Assembly (NCBI GenBank): GCA_036986135.1
Contig: BTQZ01000007.1
Coordinates: 22,479-86,478 of the forward strand
Length of the DNA: 64,000 nt
Origin: JADFRG01 sp036986135
GTDB lineage: Bacteria > Chloroflexota > Anaerolineae > Anaerolineales > E44-bin32
Direction: 5' to 3'
Position numbers and translations under genes: made by a program. A model generated the notes under the pieces. That model worked only from the letters and a program-made list of their open reading frames with translations, was not told the origin of the DNA and made no database searches. Numbering within the stretch: the stretch's first letter is position 1; every line of letters starts with the position of its first letter. Positions 52,688 through 61,611 of the stretch are shown piece after piece.

Positions 52688-53860
52688 TCACGGGAGATTG
52701 GCGATAACAAAGTCGACTACGATCGGGAGATGATCGTAATAGCCTGACTCGGCATCGAGCAACACATCGTCCGCTTGCAGGCCCAGCGCGGCCAGCGCTC
52801 GATCGGAAAGCATCCTGGTGTTGAATACGAAGGCATTATCCACATCCAATACGCTGTCCGAGTAGATGACGCGATCTAGAATCCCCGGCTCGAATGGCTC
52901 GCCATCGTTCCTCCAGGTGTAGAAGACTTCACCCAGCCCATTGTGGCTGGGCACGACGTCCTCAAGCGGAGTCTCATCCCAATCAGGTTGCAGATCTTGG
53001 CCGTAGCGATTCTCGTTGGAAATATCGCCGCTTACCAGGGTCTGTAGCTGCAGATGCGGATCGGTTTCGTATACGTTGAAATCGCCCAGGATGATGAAGG
53101 GGGTTCCAGGCTTCAGGTCGAGCTCGCCCCCGGGAGTTTTGAAGTCTCTCACGTAGGCCATGATGGCGTCTGCCTGACTCGCCCTCTCCAAGATATCCCC
53201 ATACTGGCCGCCAGCCTTGAAGTGGGAGCAGATCACATGAAGATCGGTATCGCCATATTGCTCATCTGGCAAATCGATCAGTGCGGCTGCCTGGGAAAGA
53301 TTGATGCGAACATTCCCCTTCTCGAGTTCATACCCTCGTTCGGCCAAGTCGAAGCGGGTGGCGATCACATTGTCACGAACGTTGGCCACTTGCCAGGACT
53401 GATCTGAAGTTGAGCCCATCGCTTGAGTGAGGAATTCACCGAGCTCGCTCGCTCCCCGCAGATAGTTGATCTCCTGCAGGCAGACGATGTCCGGCTGAAC
53501 CGCTTGCATCACCCGTACGAACGCGTCGACTCGATTGAAATCTCTAAAGTCGTGATTCTTCGGATCGCCGTCCGGAAAGATCGAGTCCCAATTCACGTTG
53601 TAGCCCATCACGCGAATGCTCTCCGAGGACGGCCTCTGCATGAATTGGATGTAATCACTGCGAGGTTCGGCAGCAGCCACCGATGCGGGCGTGGCTGTGG
53701 GAGGCGCTTGCTCGACTATGGTTGGGCTGGGAACAGGCTCCGGGACCTCGCTTGGCGAGGCCGTTGGTGCAGACGGTGCAATCCGCGTGGACGATACGCA
53801 AGCCGACAGGGGCAAGATAATCAAAAGGAGGGAGAGCTTGATGTGTGAACCCATAGTCAT
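52688..53860 (-). CDS. Endonuclease/exonuclease/phosphatase (EEP)-fold lipoprotein
   Basis: The 390-residue protein has a signal peptide with lipobox LSAC, a Pro/Thr/Ser linker, and an EEP fold. Landmarks are RVMGYNVNWDS, the metal Glu in VCLQEINYLRG, the catalytic His in HVICSHFKAGG, GDFNVYETD, and a terminal DHLPIVVDF. It would act outside the membrane on phosphodiesters such as nucleic acids, phospholipid head groups or inositol phosphates. It lies between the second sugar importer and the phosphodiesterase gene, all on one strand. Confidence 0.88.
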   Translation of the reverse strand: MTMGSHIKLSLLLIILPLSACVSSTRIAPSAPTASPSEVPEPVPSPTIVEQAPPTATPASVAAAEPRSDYIQFMQRPSSESIRVMGYNVNWDSIFPDGDPKNHDFRDFNRVDAFVRVMQAVQPDIVCLQEINYLRGASELGEFLTQAMGSTSDQSWQVANVRDNVIATRFDLAERGYELEKGNVRINLSQAAALIDLPDEQYGDTDLHVICSHFKAGGQYGDILERASQADAIMAYVRDFKTPGGELDLKPGTPFIILGDFNVYETDPHLQLQTLVSGDISNENRYGQDLQPDWDETPLEDVVPSHNGLGEVFYTWRNDGEPFEPGILDRVIYSDSVLDVDNAFVFNTRMLSDRALAALGLQADDVLLDAESGYYDHLPIVVDFVIANLP

Positions 53861-53894
53861 GCGTAGGCCATCTTACGACTACATCTGACAAAAC

Positions 53895-53928
53895 AATCTC
53901 CCACTGAGACGGGTCTCAGTGGGAGATT
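53895..53928 (-). terminator. Strong terminator after the second sugar-importer operon
   Basis: A 16-bp perfect stem (53895-53910 with 53913-53928) is followed on the minus strand by TTGTTTTGT. It lies just after the binding-protein stop and separates that operon from the EEP gene. Confidence 0.85.
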
Positions 53929-53952
53929 CGTCTTGAACCAAATCGTTCTCTG

Positions 53953-55368
53953 CTACTGCGATTCGGCAAGCAGAGCGGCTGCTTCTTCGTTCAAAGCATC
54001 CAGGACGGCTTGGACTGCCGCCTCATCTGCAGCATCCACAAATGCAAAGCCTGCATCCTGGATCGCGCCGCGAACTGATCCCCAGGATGGAAGGTTCGGC
54101 TCGGCCTTGCCCAGTGCCAGCAGCTCCAGAGCGCCGGCCCAGATAGGATCGTCAGCAGGCAGTGCGCCGACATCCGTAGCCCCCATCGAAGGGAAGTATC
54201 GGGTCGCCTGAACCCAATTGCTTTGTGTCTCGGGAGAGGTCAACCATTTCAGGAAAATCCAGCTGGCCACATCCTGGTCGGCATTGGTCTTTACAATTCC
54301 CAACATCTGACCGAAGGCATTCACATACTGATCGCCGTCAGGTCCCGGGAACGGGATTGCACCCCAGACGTCCTCGTTGCCAGCTTCCTCCATCGCGCCA
54401 CGCTGGAACGGAATGCCGGCGGTGGAGCTGGTCGTGAACAATGTAAGGCGCCCGGCGAACTCAGGATTTGGGAAGCTTGGAGTAGAGATCGTGCATCCGC
54501 TATCCACTAGGTCCTTCAAGAACATGGCCGTATCCAACCAGGCCTGATTGTTCATTTCGTAGGCCGATCCGTCTGCCGTTACCGCCTCACCGCCGAAGGC
54601 CCAGACCCACGGCATCACAGTGGACGCGCTAGGGAAGTAGACATAGCCGCCGGTGCCATCATTGTCCGGGTTATCATCGGCGTCGTTGGCTGCCCGCGCG
54701 GCGCAGGCCTGTTCTTTGAACTCGGCCGAGGTCTGCGGCGGGCCAGCAAATCCAAGTTCCTGTCCCCAAGTAAAGTTGTAGAAGTTTACCTGTGCAGACT
54801 GATGCACCGGGATCCCAATTTGCGTTCCATCTGCAAGCGTGCCAGCGGCAAACGCAGCCGGGGAGATGTCGTTCACAACATCCGCGCCCGCGCCGTAAAC
54901 CGGATCGGCAATGAAATCGTTCAGAGCGGCGATCACACCCAGACCGTACCAGCGCGACAGCCCATTGGGGAAGCCAGCCGTGATGTTCGGCAGCTCGCCA
55001 GTCGCAATGGCGGCGTTAACGGCCTGCTCCAGATCGCCCTGCCTGCCCTGCGCTATCTCCTCAACGGTTATGCCATACTCATTGGTGGCGTTGAAGTCGG
55101 CGACCAGGGCGGTCATGGTTTCCTGCTGGGCGCCGGTGCCCCATGGGGTCCAGAAGACTACGTTTTGCCCGGTCGGGTCGCCCTCGAGCATCGACTCAGG
55201 CATAGGCTCCTCGGTCGGCGCCTCTTCCTTTGGCTCCTCGGTCGGCTGAACAGCCGGCGCATCCGTCGGCTCTGGCGCCGGTTCCGGAGTTGCGGTGGCG
55301 CACGCGGCCGCCACCAGTGAAACGAGCAAGCCAAGCGCGATCATACTCATCCATCTCTTGCCAGTCAT
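53953..55368 (-). CDS. Sugar ABC transporter substrate-binding lipoprotein (family 1), second system
   Basis: The 471-residue protein has a signal with lipobox VAAAC, an acidic Pro/Glu-rich linker, and an extracellular solute-binding family 1 fold (NVVFWTPWGTGAQQETMTALV onward). The permeases upstream on the same strand are its partners; no ATPase gene is present in this cluster. The UgpC-like ATPase at 25656-26684 or another genomic copy may serve it. Proximity to phosphodiesterases suggests a phosphorylated sugar or glycerophosphodiester, but this is inference. Confidence 0.92.
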   Translation of the reverse strand: MTGKRWMSMIALGLLVSLVAAACATATPEPAPEPTDAPAVQPTEEPKEEAPTEEPMPESMLEGDPTGQNVVFWTPWGTGAQQETMTALVADFNATNEYGITVEEIAQGRQGDLEQAVNAAIATGELPNITAGFPNGLSRWYGLGVIAALNDFIADPVYGAGADVVNDISPAAFAAGTLADGTQIGIPVHQSAQVNFYNFTWGQELGFAGPPQTSAEFKEQACAARAANDADDNPDNDGTGGYVYFPSASTVMPWVWAFGGEAVTADGSAYEMNNQAWLDTAMFLKDLVDSGCTISTPSFPNPEFAGRLTLFTTSSTAGIPFQRGAMEEAGNEDVWGAIPFPGPDGDQYVNAFGQMLGIVKTNADQDVASWIFLKWLTSPETQSNWVQATRYFPSMGATDVGALPADDPIWAGALELLALGKAEPNLPSWGSVRGAIQDAGFAFVDAADEAAVQAVLDALNEEAAALLAESQ

Positions 55369-55514
55369 TTACTCCTCCTCAAGGTTTTGGGGTTCGGGCT
55401 CTCTATAGCCCGGTCTGAACACTACGATGTACTTCGAGTGGCGATGTTCTCTCTTAAGCACCTCCTCAGGCTTTATAGCGCTGTATTGTAAACAAATTTC
55501 TGGGTAGTTCGGAA

Positions 55515-56408
55515 CTAGCCTTTCAATCCGCTGCGAGCGATGCTCTCAGTAAATTGCCGCTGAGTGAGGAAATACAACACGAGGATAGGAACGATAGTAA
55601 TCACTGAACCGGCCATGACCAGGTTCATCTCGCTCCCTGCGTCGGAGACAAAGTTGTACAGACCTACAGAGATCGGCAGCCACTTGTTCGAATTCGTCAC
55701 CAACAGCGGCCAGGCGAGCGCGTTCCATGATCCAATGAACGAGAGGACGATGATCACCATGATAGGCGCGGTCGATAGCGGAAGTACGACTCGGGTCAGG
55801 ATCCTAAGATGGCCTGCCCCATCGATCTTTGCTGCGTCGAACAGTTCATCCGGGATTTGAGCGAAAAACTGTCGCAGGAGGAAAATCGAAAAGATGCTGC
55901 CCATGAAGGGGATCGTGAGCGCCGGCCAATTGTCGATCCATGCTATAGGCCCCACTCTGCCGAGCCAGGTAACGGTCAGCAAATTGGGAATCACCAGCAC
56001 CATGCCAGGGATCATCAGGGAGGCGAGCAGAATCCCAAAGATCATGTTTCGTCCCGGAAATTCCAGGCGCGCGAAGGCATAGGCCGCCATGACGCTGACG
56101 GTTAGCTCGCCGGCCAGTGTGATCACTGTGATAAGTACGCTGTTCAGCATAAAGCGCGAGAACTCCGCGCCGGTCCAGGCCTCGATGAAATTTCCAAATT
56201 GTGGCGCGCCTGGGATGAGCCTCCCAGCAATCGCTTCGCCGAGCGTCATCAGCGACGTGCTGATCATCCACAAGAACGGGATCAGCGAGATCGCCGCTCC
56301 AACCAATAACACGGCGTAGCTGAACAGCTGCCAAGTGTTGACCTTGGGGAATCTGACTCCTCTCTGTGCTTCGGAGATCGATTGCGTCTCTACCGTCGCG
56401 TTAGCCAT
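55515..56408 (-). CDS. Sugar ABC transporter permease, MalG family, second system
   Basis: The permease has six helices and the coupling loop FDAAKIDGAGHLRILTRVVLPL. The start is ATG 56408, which overlaps the end of the MalF-like gene by eight bases (297 residues). The longer frame to 56501 is shadow sequence of that gene. It forms the channel with the large MalF-like partner. Confidence 0.92.
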   Translation of the reverse strand: MANATVETQSISEAQRGVRFPKVNTWQLFSYAVLLVGAAISLIPFLWMISTSLMTLGEAIAGRLIPGAPQFGNFIEAWTGAEFSRFMLNSVLITVITLAGELTVSVMAAYAFARLEFPGRNMIFGILLASLMIPGMVLVIPNLLTVTWLGRVGPIAWIDNWPALTIPFMGSIFSIFLLRQFFAQIPDELFDAAKIDGAGHLRILTRVVLPLSTAPIMVIIVLSFIGSWNALAWPLLVTNSNKWLPISVGLYNFVSDAGSEMNLVMAGSVITIVPILVLYFLTQRQFTESIARSGLKG

Positions 56409-58245
56409 AGAACACTTGCCTGCCCTGGATGCGGTGGTTGATAAAGGTGAGACTGAGAATGACGGCGAACAAAACGAATGCCATGGCAGAAGCATATCCA
56501 TAGCGAGTCTTGACGAAAAATTCCTCGAAGATCACCACGCTAAAGGTCTCAATTGAACCGAGCGCGGTGCCCACAGATTGCCGAAGGAGCCAGATACTAT
56601 TGAACGCCTTGAACGTTCCCATCACAGCGATCAGGGAGAGGAAATAGGTTGTGGGAGAGAGTAGTGGGAACGTGATGTAGCGGAAAACATCCCAGCGGTT
56701 GGCGCCATCGATCTCCGCGGCTTCGGTGATCTCGGTGGGGATGTTTCCCAGGCCGGCCAGGTAGATCACCACGTTGTAACCCACAAAGGTCCAGATGGAG
56801 AGCATGATGACAACCAGCAGTGCCTGGCTCGGCCCCGCCATCCAATCGGCTAGCAGAGTCGAGAGATCCTCCGGGACCCAGGTGGGAAGGACCGCGTCGG
56901 GATAGCCCGCAATGCCGAGCGTGTCGGTGGCCATGCTCAAGATACCTTCCGGCTCGCGCAGCCACCGCTGGGCCTGGATCCCAACCAACGCGAGCAACTT
57001 ATTGATCGGTGCTTGAGCGCGATCGGAGAACATCAGCGTAAAGACAGTTGCACTTGCCAAAAATGGCGTCACATAGGGGAGGAAGAAGATAATCCGAAAG
57101 GTGGTAGAACCTCTTAGTTTTTGAAACAAAATCACCGCCAGGAATATGGCGATCGTGAGCTGTATCGGCACCGTGCCCATCGAGAAGAACACAGTCACTT
57201 TGAGTCCCTGCCACAGATCCTTATCGCCAGCAGCCACAATAGTGGGAATTTCAATAATCAGCACCACCGCGCCCACCATCAGCATGATGGCTGCCAGGAT
57301 TCGAATGGCGAACTGAAGGGTCGAAGGCTGTCTCTCGGCGCTGCGCCAAATGATCCAGGCCACGCCAAGCAGCAGCACTCCAGATGTGATCGCGATGAGC
57401 TGCGGCCAGATCCCAGGGTCTACACCGGTATCCACCGCCAGATCGTATGCCTTGCCGACTGCGTCGTAGGTAAATATCAGGAGTCCAGTTCCTGTGGCGA
57501 TCGCGAGCCATATGAAGGTCAGCCTGGACTGATACTTAGCGCTGTTTGGAATTCGCTGCCAGAGACTGAAGATGACTCCCACGACGAGCGCGAGCCCAAA
57601 TAGCCGAGCGAAAATAAGCCAGGAAGGATAGACGGTCTCCGCCCGGAACGCCTCATTCAACAATCGAAGGAATAACTCTTGCGTTCGCTCCAGGCCGCGC
57701 ATCTTCGTGGCAATGTCCAGGAATTCAGGCAGCTGGAAAAAAGACCAACGCAGGAAAGCCAGGATGGTGGCTGCGTACAGAATGCCGGGAATGGCGAATG
57801 GCCATGGATTGACCTGATCCTCTTGCGATTGTCGGTACACTCTTCGCAAGAGCAGACCTGCACCCACCAGTGTCCCGACGGAGAGCGCGAACAACGCAAT
57901 ATAGGCAAAGTTGCCAATGTTGCCTACATAGTTCGTCAAGCCTCTGAATTCGCCACGCAGAATCAGCCATTTGTGCAGGCTTACGTAAAGCGCGAAGACA
58001 ACCGGGAACAGTCCGAAGACAAAGATGAGCAGCATGGCCGGGGCAATGAGGGCGTAGGCGGTGAGATATTCGCGCCAGACGCGTCTCCGCCTCGCGGTGA
58101 AGAACTGGCCCAGTCTGCTTCTCGTTTGCTCCAGGACTTCGGCGTAGGGCCGATCGGCCTCACGCAGCGCGACATCCGATCGGAGGAGCGAGGAATTTTT
58201 CGGCCGGGGGAGGGCTTTGTCAGATTCGGAGCTGGATACGCTCAC
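56401..58245 (-). CDS. Sugar ABC transporter permease, MalF family, with large extra membrane region
   Basis: The 614-residue protein is about twice the usual size for this family (290-320). The first permease helix (about 64-90) is separated from the permease core (from about 345, LWQGLKVTVFFSMGTVPIQLTIAI) by some 250 residues holding about six further hydrophobic helices. The coupling loop EAAEIDGANRWDVFRYITFPL is normal. E. coli MalF is also enlarged, but by a periplasmic loop rather than extra helices. It is the first gene of the second importer operon. Confidence 0.88.
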   Translation of the reverse strand: MSVSSSESDKALPRPKNSSLLRSDVALREADRPYAEVLEQTRSRLGQFFTARRRRVWREYLTAYALIAPAMLLIFVFGLFPVVFALYVSLHKWLILRGEFRGLTNYVGNIGNFAYIALFALSVGTLVGAGLLLRRVYRQSQEDQVNPWPFAIPGILYAATILAFLRWSFFQLPEFLDIATKMRGLERTQELFLRLLNEAFRAETVYPSWLIFARLFGLALVVGVIFSLWQRIPNSAKYQSRLTFIWLAIATGTGLLIFTYDAVGKAYDLAVDTGVDPGIWPQLIAITSGVLLLGVAWIIWRSAERQPSTLQFAIRILAAIMLMVGAVVLIIEIPTIVAAGDKDLWQGLKVTVFFSMGTVPIQLTIAIFLAVILFQKLRGSTTFRIIFFLPYVTPFLASATVFTLMFSDRAQAPINKLLALVGIQAQRWLREPEGILSMATDTLGIAGYPDAVLPTWVPEDLSTLLADWMAGPSQALLVVIMLSIWTFVGYNVVIYLAGLGNIPTEITEAAEIDGANRWDVFRYITFPLLSPTTYFLSLIAVMGTFKAFNSIWLLRQSVGTALGSIETFSVVIFEEFFVKTRYGYASAMAFVLFAVILSLTFINHRIQGRQVFYG

Positions 58246-58322
58246 CGTCTATAAGGGGCCCGAATCGCAGGAATCATACCGAGAGTCTACCAAACCTCCC
58301 TGGGGAAGCGCATCGATAAGCC

Positions 58323-58328
58323 TATAAT
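58323..58328 (+). promoter_or_regulatory. -10 box of pcm (near-leaderless)
   Basis: TATAAT ends eight bases before the ATG at 58337 and no Shine-Dalgarno site is present. The layout matches those upstream of the helicase and lipA genes. Confidence 0.45.
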
Positions 58329-58336
58329 CGAAGTGT

Positions 58337-59011
58337 ATGTCTGAAGCAGAACGGGCGGCACGAGAACGCATGGTGAAAGCGCAGCTGCGCGGTCGGGACA
58401 TCACCGACCGGCGAGTGCTGGAAGCTATGGGCACCGTTCCGCGCCATCGCTTCGTCCCGGAGGACATGCGGCGACAGGCTTATGCCGACGGCCCGGTACG
58501 ACTGGAAAAGGGCCAGACCATCTCGCAACCGTACATCGTGGCCTTGATGACGCAGCTGCTTGAGCTCGAAGGAGAGGAGACCGTGTTGGAGATCGGCACG
58601 GGATCGGGTTACCAAGCCGCCGTGCTATCGATGCTGGCCGCCAAAGTTTATTCCCTTGAGCGCATCCCGGAACTGGCTCGCCTGGCGGCGGAAAAGCTAC
58701 GCGCGCTGGGCTACGACAACGTGGAGGTCCTGGAGCGCGACGGTTCGAACGGCTTGCCGGAACATGCCCCGTATCCGGCCATCGTGGTTACCGCCGCCGC
58801 TCCTAAGCCACCGGAGCCGCTCAAGGAGCAGCTCGCCCCTAATGGGCGCTTAGTGGTGCCCGTCGGCAGTCAGGAGGGACAGATGCTGGAGCGCTGGCGC
58901 AAAGGGAAGGGCGGAGCGTTGAGCCAGGAGCGGATTGCACCGGTCGCCTTTGTACCCCTCATGGGTGAGCATGGTTGGAAAACCGATCATCGCCCGTTCT
59001 GGGCGCGGTAG
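58337..59011 (+). CDS. pcm: Protein-L-isoaspartate O-methyltransferase
   Basis: The 224-residue enzyme methylates L-isoaspartyl residues for protein repair. It has the family motifs GQTISQPYIVALMTQLL, LEIGTGSGYQAAVLS, and APYPAIVVTAAA-like post-I motifs, with the C-terminal LVVPVGSQEGQ. Length fits Pcm. It stands alone on the plus strand, divergent from the sugar-importer operon. Confidence 0.95.
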   Translation: MSEAERAARERMVKAQLRGRDITDRRVLEAMGTVPRHRFVPEDMRRQAYADGPVRLEKGQTISQPYIVALMTQLLELEGEETVLEIGTGSGYQAAVLSMLAAKVYSLERIPELARLAAEKLRALGYDNVEVLERDGSNGLPEHAPYPAIVVTAAAPKPPEPLKEQLAPNGRLVVPVGSQEGQMLERWRKGKGGALSQERIAPVAFVPLMGEHGWKTDHRPFWAR

Positions 59012-59133
59012 ATGGACCAACCAACAGCTTCAAAGGCTCGCTCGTTAGCTCTTGAGGGACGCATTCCCTTCCCAAAGTGCCGTTGACTTGCAATTATGCA
59101 GGGTGTGGGTATCGGGAGGGTCCAGCCGACGAA

Positions 59134-61440
59134 TCATTTGGAGTCTACCGGGGTCAGGTAGGCGATGGCTTTGTTGGCCGCGCCGTTCATGACGAGCTCG
59201 GCGCGCAGGTCGTCCGGAAGCTCGATGACGCACACCAGATCCTTCCATTTGGCATCCTCAGGAAGCAGCCGCGGGAGTACGTTCTCTGAAGTGTCGAAGA
59301 ATCCCTGGTTGAACTCATCGCCCTCGTCCTCGAGCGCCACCGCCAGCGGATAAATCCCCGCCTCCACCAGGTCCTGGAAAAAGTGCGTACCATAGGAGGG
59401 CTCCGGCGCCTGATTGTCGGGAACGACTTCGATCAGGGCCTTAGCGTGGTAGATATCCCCGTAACCAACCGGGATGCCCAATCTGGGATTCTGAGTTCCC
59501 CAGCGGCCCGGCCCCATCAGAATGAAGGATTCGTCAGCCAACCGAGCGTTGATGCGGCCTACCAGCCGCGCAAGTTCCGACCGCTCTGAATCGCGGATGT
59601 CTGCTCTGTATCTGTAGGGGGAAATGTAGATAATGTAGCGAACATTGGCGACTCGGCCATCAGGGACCAGCCGCCGGCTCGCAAACAACAGCCGATCCTT
59701 AGGAACGCTGGTCGGTAGCTCAACACTCTCCAGATCCATTTGACTCTGCGGTCGACATTGCAGCAAGTAAAGGCCTTGTTCCTGCGGATTGTCGCCAAAC
59801 AAAGACAAGAACTCGACGTCAACGGGTCGCCGATAGGCAGTTTCTAGCGTCTCCAAAATATGCGCCATGTCTTTGGCGAAGGTCGAACGACGCAGCAAGC
59901 CGCTGAAAGTGATCACCGTATCGTCTGGATCCAACGACAACGGCGCCGTGACGAAGTCCTGCAGCACGCCGCCCCGATAACGCTGGCCGATCCAGCGCAG
60001 ATGAGGGGTTCTGCCATTCAGCACTTCGTTGACGGGAACCGTACGCATGGCATTGGAATCGAAATCAATTAAATCGACGAAGTGCTGCGAGTATCGTTGG
60101 ATCCGGCCCGGGTCCCGGTCCGGCCGCAGCTCCGGATGGCTCAGGGCGACCAATCGCGGATAGTCATTGCCGACCTGGTCAACGGCGCGAGTCCCCAGGC
60201 CCCAAACCAGCCGCACGAAGCCTGCCTCGCGATCGATCATGGGACTCCAGCGGTACTGATTCTGCGAGAAGGCCACGCCCGCCGCGTCCGGTAGGAAGTA
60301 CCCGTTTATCTTCCGTCCACGAACTTCCTGGATCAGGACCGCCATGCGCTCGTCATAGTCGAGCAGCCCTTTGCTCTTGCGATATAGCAGCACATCCGGG
60401 TTATAGACGCCAGAGTAAACGTCCGCCACGGCCTGCAGGGCGGCGCGCAGATTCTCCTTTGGGGTGCCCTGGTTTCCACAGAAAATACTTTCGTATTTCC
60501 CGGCGAAGGAGAATCCGAACGAGTCCTCCAGCAAGCTGGAAGAACGAACGATCAGCGGGGTCCGCCCCAATTCGTCCAGGATCTCTCGCAGTGGATCCAC
60601 GAACTCCTCCGGAAACCTGCCCTTCTCGTAGCTTTGTCTGATCGCGGGATACTCCTCACGAATTTCATCTTCGCTCTTGTACTTTTGGTTGGCGAAGTCG
60701 AATAAGTCGTTGAACTGGTTGAAACGGTAAAACACATCCGCCGCCAGGAACCAGGACCTCGGGAAGCGGACCCGGCTCAGAACTGCTTTGTCCGCGGATT
60801 GTGTGAGGATCGTGCGTGCCAACTCGATGCCGGCCGCCTTCCCGCCGATCTTCCCGCGCCCGATACGGTGGTTTCGGACGGCCTTCAAGTCTGCGATCGA
60901 AAGCCATTCCTTGGCGATCCCTACATACTCCAGGTGATCGCTGATCATGGCTTTGATGAGCACCACCTTGATCTCTTGAAGGTGATGCTCTGCAAGCGCG
61001 CGCTCCTCCCGAGGCAAGGATTCGTAGGCCTCTCCTTGCGCAAATAACATGTCCCAAGGCGCCAATTCCGGATGGAACGTGAGCACGACGTCACTGGCCT
61101 CCCCGCGGTCCGCGAGTGTCTGCCGCACGATCGATTCAAAAAGGGCGTGCGGGAGGTTGTAGGCGAAGTAGAAATCGGTCAGGTTGTCGCGAGTGATGCG
61201 AAGACGATTCATCCAGACGTCCGGAGATTCCGCGCGGTCCGGATCTCGCAGGCCTTCGCGATGCTGGGATTGGATCGACTTTTGGCGAACCTCGGCCTCG
61301 AAGGCTTTCTTGGTAATCACGCCGCGCTTGAATATCTCCTCCCGCATATGCTCCCGAATCTGAGGCGCCAGAATAGGGTATTCATGGAGCTTGAGCAGCA
61401 GCGTCAGTACTTTGGGAAAGCCGTCGGGATCGAATGCCAT
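59134..61440 (-). CDS. PEP/pyruvate-binding-domain protein (PPDK N-terminal-like)
   Basis: The 768-residue protein has an N-terminal alpha-helical region (about 1-190), then a PEP/pyruvate-binding ATP-grasp domain (about 195-560, KIGGKAAGIELARTIL, PLIVRSSSLLEDSFGFSFAGKYES, GLGTRAVDQ). A C-terminal region specific to this group follows (LMGPGRWGTQNPRLGIPVGYGD). The mobile phosphohistidine and PEP-binding barrel domains of PPDK and PEP synthase are missing. An ATP-dependent phosphotransferase is plausible but the reaction is unknown. It is a single-gene unit. Confidence 0.82.
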   Translation of the reverse strand: MAFDPDGFPKVLTLLLKLHEYPILAPQIREHMREEIFKRGVITKKAFEAEVRQKSIQSQHREGLRDPDRAESPDVWMNRLRITRDNLTDFYFAYNLPHALFESIVRQTLADRGEASDVVLTFHPELAPWDMLFAQGEAYESLPREERALAEHHLQEIKVVLIKAMISDHLEYVGIAKEWLSIADLKAVRNHRIGRGKIGGKAAGIELARTILTQSADKAVLSRVRFPRSWFLAADVFYRFNQFNDLFDFANQKYKSEDEIREEYPAIRQSYEKGRFPEEFVDPLREILDELGRTPLIVRSSSLLEDSFGFSFAGKYESIFCGNQGTPKENLRAALQAVADVYSGVYNPDVLLYRKSKGLLDYDERMAVLIQEVRGRKINGYFLPDAAGVAFSQNQYRWSPMIDREAGFVRLVWGLGTRAVDQVGNDYPRLVALSHPELRPDRDPGRIQRYSQHFVDLIDFDSNAMRTVPVNEVLNGRTPHLRWIGQRYRGGVLQDFVTAPLSLDPDDTVITFSGLLRRSTFAKDMAHILETLETAYRRPVDVEFLSLFGDNPQEQGLYLLQCRPQSQMDLESVELPTSVPKDRLLFASRRLVPDGRVANVRYIIYISPYRYRADIRDSERSELARLVGRINARLADESFILMGPGRWGTQNPRLGIPVGYGDIYHAKALIEVVPDNQAPEPSYGTHFFQDLVEAGIYPLAVALEDEGDEFNQGFFDTSENVLPRLLPEDAKWKDLVCVIELPDDLRAELVMNGAANKAIAYLTPVDSK

Positions 61441-61611
61441 TTGCTAACTCCGTGTGTATTCTAGCGAGCGTACGCAGGAATCAAAAGAGGAGCCCCCGAA
61501 GCAATGCGGTGATGTGCGCTCGTAATGAGCCCGCGGGTAGACATAAGTGCAACTCGTCAAGGATAGGACGAGCAGGAGGATGGCAGGGGTTCTGAGGGTT
61601 CCGGAGAGTGA

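Noticed and set aside
52836..52844. Perfect DnaA box (TTATCCACA)
   Set aside because: A single copy inside the EEP-lipoprotein coding region, with no cluster or AT-rich unwinding element around it; expected by chance about once per 130 kb on both strands.
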